A stretch of 64,000 nucleotides of DNA from assembly GCF_001552075.1 (NCBI RefSeq), contig NZ_BCQM01000001.1:682001-746000 (forward strand), written 5' to 3'. Source of the DNA: Arthrobacter luteolus NBRC 107841. GTDB taxonomy: Bacteria; Actinomycetota; Actinomycetes; Actinomycetales; Micrococcaceae. Position numbers and translations under genes: made by a program. The notes beneath the pieces were generated by a model that made no database searches, was not told the origin of the DNA, and worked only from the letters and a program-made list of their open reading frames with translations. How positions within the stretch are numbered: the stretch's first letter is position 1; each line of letters begins with the position of its first letter. Shown one piece after another: positions 61,036 to 64,000 of this stretch.

Positions 61036-62525
61036 GCACCACCACTGCAACCCTTTTCATCGATGGTGAGTGGGTCCCCGCATCCGACGGAGGCACCCGT
61101 GACATCCACAACCCCGCCGACGGCGAACACGTAGCCACGGTTTCCGAGGCCACCCGCGCTGACACCGAGAAAGCGATCGCCGCCGCCCGCGCTGCCTTTG
61201 ACCGCGGCGATTGGGCTGCCGTCCCCGCCCCGGAACGAGGCGACTTCCTGCTCCGTGTGGCGGCCGAACTGCGCGCCCGGAAGGATGAGTTCGCCCGGGC
61301 GGAGACCCTCGACACGGGCAAGCGGCTGGTCGAGAGCCAACTCGACATGGACGATATCGCTGCCTGCTTCACCTACTTTGGAAAGACCGCCGGCCAGAAC
61401 GCCGGCAGGATCGTCGATGCAGGGGACCCCAGTGTGGTGTCCCGGATCGAGTACGAACCCGTGGGCGTGTGCGGGATGATCGCCCCGTGGAACTACCCCC
61501 TGCTGCAGTCCGCTTGGAAGATCGCGCCGGCCCTGGCCGCCGGCTGCACCTTCATCCTGAAACCCTCCGAACTCACCCCGTCCACGTCCATCCTCATGAT
61601 GCAGGTCCTGGAAGACCTTGGCCTGCCCCGCGGAACGGCGAACCTGGTGCTTGGAGCCGGGGCCGTGGCCGGAGCTCCGCTGGCGGAATCCCCCGAGGTC
61701 GACCTTGTGTCCTTTACCGGCGGCCTGGCGACCGGCAAGGTCATTGCCGCTGCGGCAGCCGGCACGGTGAAGAAGGTGGCCCTGGAACTCGGCGGGAAGA
61801 ACCCCAACATCGTCTTTGCCGACGCGGATTTCGACGCCGCCGTGGACAACGCGCTCAATGCCGCCTTCGTCCACTCCGGACAGGTCTGCTCCGCCGGAGC
61901 CCGGCTCATAGTCGAAGAACCAATTGCCGAACGGTTCGTGAATGAACTGGTCCGCCGGGCTGAACAGATCCGCATGGGCGGCCCGTTCGATGAGTCGGCC
62001 GAGACCGGTCCCCTCATTTCCGCGGCCCACCGGGACAAGGTCACCGCCTACGTCAAAAAGGCCGTCGACGAAGGTGCCCGCGTCCGCTGCGGCGGAACCT
62101 GGGGCACCGGCGACCTGGAAAAGGGCTTCTACTACGCCCCGACCGTGCTGGAAAACGTTCAGCGGGGCAGCTCGGCCCTGGTGGACGAGGCCTTCGGCCC
62201 CGTGGTCACCGTCGAAACGTTCAACGGCGAAGACGAAGCCGTGGAGCTGGGCAACGACACCGACTACGGCCTGGCCGGAGCGGTCTGGTCACAGGACGCC
62301 GGGAAGACCCAGCGGGTGGCCCGCAGGCTGCGCCACGGCACCATCTGGATCAATGATTTCCACCCCTACCTGCCGCAGGCCGAATGGGGCGGCTTCGGAG
62401 CCTCCGGCGTCGGCCGCGAACTCGGCCCCACCGGGTTGGGCGAATACCAGGAAGCGAAGCACATTTACCAGAACATCAGCCCCCAGGTGACCGGCTGGTT
62501 CGCCGACCACGGAAAGGCCAACTAA
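61032..62525 (+). CDS. betB: Betaine aldehyde dehydrogenase
   Basis: A 497-residue aldehyde dehydrogenase. It oxidises betaine aldehyde to glycine betaine with NAD(P). Catalytic Glu252 (LELGGKNPNI) and Cys286 (SGQVCSAGARL), the APWNYPLLQSAWKIAPALAAG cofactor segment and the FTGGLATGK turn are all intact. Translation is coupled to betT by an ATGA overlap. Position between transporter and choline dehydrogenase identifies the specificity better than its sequence alone. Confidence 0.92.
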   Translation: MSTTTATLFIDGEWVPASDGGTRDIHNPADGEHVATVSEATRADTEKAIAAARAAFDRGDWAAVPAPERGDFLLRVAAELRARKDEFARAETLDTGKRLVESQLDMDDIAACFTYFGKTAGQNAGRIVDAGDPSVVSRIEYEPVGVCGMIAPWNYPLLQSAWKIAPALAAGCTFILKPSELTPSTSILMMQVLEDLGLPRGTANLVLGAGAVAGAPLAESPEVDLVSFTGGLATGKVIAAAAAGTVKKVALELGGKNPNIVFADADFDAAVDNALNAAFVHSGQVCSAGARLIVEEPIAERFVNELVRRAEQIRMGGPFDESAETGPLISAAHRDKVTAYVKKAVDEGARVRCGGTWGTGDLEKGFYYAPTVLENVQRGSSALVDEAFGPVVTVETFNGEDEAVELGNDTDYGLAGAVWSQDAGKTQRVARRLRHGTIWINDFHPYLPQAEWGGFGASGVGRELGPTGLGEYQEAKHIYQNISPQVTGWFADHGKAN

Positions 62526-62529
62526 CTCC

Positions 62530-64000
62530 ATGACTCATCTGCAGAAAACGGAATTTGACTACATCGTGATCGGTGGCGGCTCGGCCGGAGCCGCCGTCGC
62601 CGCACGGCTCAGCGAGGATCCCGCCGTCGAAGTGGCCCTCGTGGAAGCAGGGTCCGATGACCGCGGCCTGGAGGAAATCCTGCAGCTGGACCGCTGGATG
62701 GAACTGCTCGAATCCGGCTACGACTGGGACTACCCCATCGAACCGCAGGAAAACGGCAACTCGTTTATGCGCCACTCCCGCGCCAAGGTCATGGGCGGCT
62801 GCTCCAGCCATAACTCCTGCATCGCCTTCTGGGCGCCCCGCGAGGACATCGACGAGTGGGAGACGAAGTTCGGCGCTGAAGGCTGGAACTCCGAGATGGC
62901 CTTCCGGCTGTACAAGCAGCTGGAATCCAACGAGGACGCCGGCCCGGATGCACCCCACCACGGTGCGGACGGCCCGGTGAAACTGATGAATGTGCCGCCC
63001 AGCGATCCGTGCGGCGTCGCCCTCCTGGACGCCTGTGAACAGGCCGGGATCCCGCGGACGAAGTTCAACACCGGGCAGACCGTCACCAACGGCGCCAACT
63101 TCTTCCAGATCAACCGGCATCCGGACGGCACCCGCTCCTCGTCCTCCGTTTCCTACATCCATCCGATTATGGAACGGAAGAACTTCACGCTGCTGACCGG
63201 GCTGCGCGCCCGGGAACTGACATTCGACGACGCCAACCACTGCACCGGCGTCGACGTGGTGGACGGGCAATTCGCCCGTACCCACACGCTGCGCGCCCGG
63301 ACCGAGGTCATCCTCTCCGCCGGTGCGATCGACTCCCCCAAGCTGCTGATGCTCTCCGGCATCGGCCCACGGGAGCACCTGGCCGAACACGGCATCGAGG
63401 TGCGTGCGGACTCTCCCGGCGTGGGTTCGAACCTGCAGGACCATCCCGAGGGCGTTATCCAGTGGGAGGCGAAGCAGCCCATGACTGAAACCTCCACCCA
63501 GTGGTGGGAAATCGGCATCTTCACCCCCACCGAAGACGGACTGGACCGCCCGGACCTGATGTTCCATTACGGTTCGGTGCCGTTCGACATGCACACCCTG
63601 CGCCAGGGGTACCCCACCACGGAGAACGGTTTCTGCCTCACCCCGAACGTAACGCACGCGCGGTCCCGCGGCACGGTGCGGCTGCGCAGCCGGGATTTCC
63701 GCGACAAGCCGATGGTGGACCCTCGCTACTTCACCGACCCGCACGACATGCGCGTGATGGTCCACGGCATCAAAAAGGCCCGCGAAATTGTTTCCCAGCC
63801 GGCTATGGCCGAGTGGGCCGGCCGGGAACTGTACCCGGGACCGGACGTGCAGACGGACGAGCAGATTACCGAGTACATCCGCAAAACGCACAACACCGTC
63901 TACCACCCGGCCGGTTCGGTCCGGATGGGCGCGTACGACGACGCGATGGCACCGTTGGATCCGCAGCTGCGGGTCAAGGGGGTCACCGGCCTGCGGGTGG
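62530..64000 (+). CDS. betA: Choline dehydrogenase-type GMC oxidoreductase, 3' part outside the window
   Basis: 490 codons are present; the gene runs off the right edge. FAD-binding motif YIVIGGGSAGAAVAARLSE at the start, GMC signature 1 RAKVMGGCSSHNSCIAFWAPREDIDEW, signature 2 SAGAIDSPKLLMLSGIGP, and the late active-site His in NTVYHPAGSVRMG. With BetB it oxidises choline to glycine betaine in two steps. Start ATG 62530, 4 bases after the betB stop. A related GMC alcohol oxidase cannot be fully excluded, but the operon makes choline the likely substrate. Confidence 0.9.
   Translation, partial: MTHLQKTEFDYIVIGGGSAGAAVAARLSEDPAVEVALVEAGSDDRGLEEILQLDRWMELLESGYDWDYPIEPQENGNSFMRHSRAKVMGGCSSHNSCIAFWAPREDIDEWETKFGAEGWNSEMAFRLYKQLESNEDAGPDAPHHGADGPVKLMNVPPSDPCGVALLDACEQAGIPRTKFNTGQTVTNGANFFQINRHPDGTRSSSSVSYIHPIMERKNFTLLTGLRARELTFDDANHCTGVDVVDGQFARTHTLRARTEVILSAGAIDSPKLLMLSGIGPREHLAEHGIEVRADSPGVGSNLQDHPEGVIQWEAKQPMTETSTQWWEIGIFTPTEDGLDRPDLMFHYGSVPFDMHTLRQGYPTTENGFCLTPNVTHARSRGTVRLRSRDFRDKPMVDPRYFTDPHDMRVMVHGIKKAREIVSQPAMAEWAGRELYPGPDVQTDEQITEYIRKTHNTVYHPAGSVRMGAYDDAMAPLDPQLRVKGVTGLRV

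Overview
The window is a high-GC chromosome segment of an actinobacterium, most likely Arthrobacter or a close Micrococcaceae relative. This is inferred from protein families and gene neighbourhoods (DUF3073, SCP-like protein upstream of purF, MarP-type protease beside a Crp-type regulator, DUF4177-ridA-Nudix block, actinobacterial tad locus with Ssd and DUF4244 pilin, HAIR element before clpB). No rRNA, phage, transposase or CRISPR is visible; it reads as core chromosome with a few catabolic insertions.

Layout. 1-4600: tail-less SAM methyltransferase, DHA2-type exporter with divergent TetR regulator, tRNA hydroxylase TrhO, GNAT acetyltransferase. 4673-7036: DEAH helicase of the MrfA/YprA type. 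7046-14964: a divergent sugar-alcohol cluster (SorC-type regulator, xylulokinase, HAD phosphatase leftward; polyol dehydrogenase and a ribose-type ABC importer rightward) around a shared operator region. 15085-22938: leftward tad pilus genes (ssd, tadA, tadB, tadC, DUF4244 pilin, two TadE-type proteins), interrupted between tadC and the pilin by a secreted tannase/feruloyl-esterase-type gene. 23185-30172: family A DNA polymerase, CoA-type Nudix hydrolase, endonuclease III, an Ala/Gly/Pro-rich membrane protein, acetyl-CoA synthetase. 30196-33250: Ohr with divergent TetR, an MHS-family symporter and type II dehydroquinase. 33276-36967: MarP-like protease, Crp/Fnr regulator, Nudix-RidA-DUF4177 operon. 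37005-44032: class A penicillin-binding protein, metallophosphoesterase, heterodimeric ABC exporter. 44138-52102: tRNA-Pro(CGG), RibD/DHFR-like reductase, purC-purD leftward, asparaginase, SCP-like protein, small membrane protein, purF-purM rightward. 52355-58614: DUF3073, a long disordered septum-formation-domain protein, clpB with a HAIR operator, SRPBCC protein. 58927-64000: betT-betB-betA glycine-betaine operon, with betA cut by the window end.

How it works together. The clearest functional units are uptake and oxidation of a polyol to xylulose phosphate, pilus assembly, choline uptake and oxidation to the osmoprotectant glycine betaine, and purine synthesis. At least ten genes have a TANNNT- or GANAAT-like -10 hexamer 6-7 bases before the start codon and no spaced Shine-Dalgarno, which suggests leaderless mRNAs. 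Several long rightward or leftward runs use ATGA/GTGA overlaps, suggesting translational coupling. I did not find an unmistakably new system; the most unusual points are the tannase inside the tad run, the long Cys-rich leader of the pilin, the Ohr-TetR pair with a perfect operator palindrome, and the very long disordered septum-type protein.
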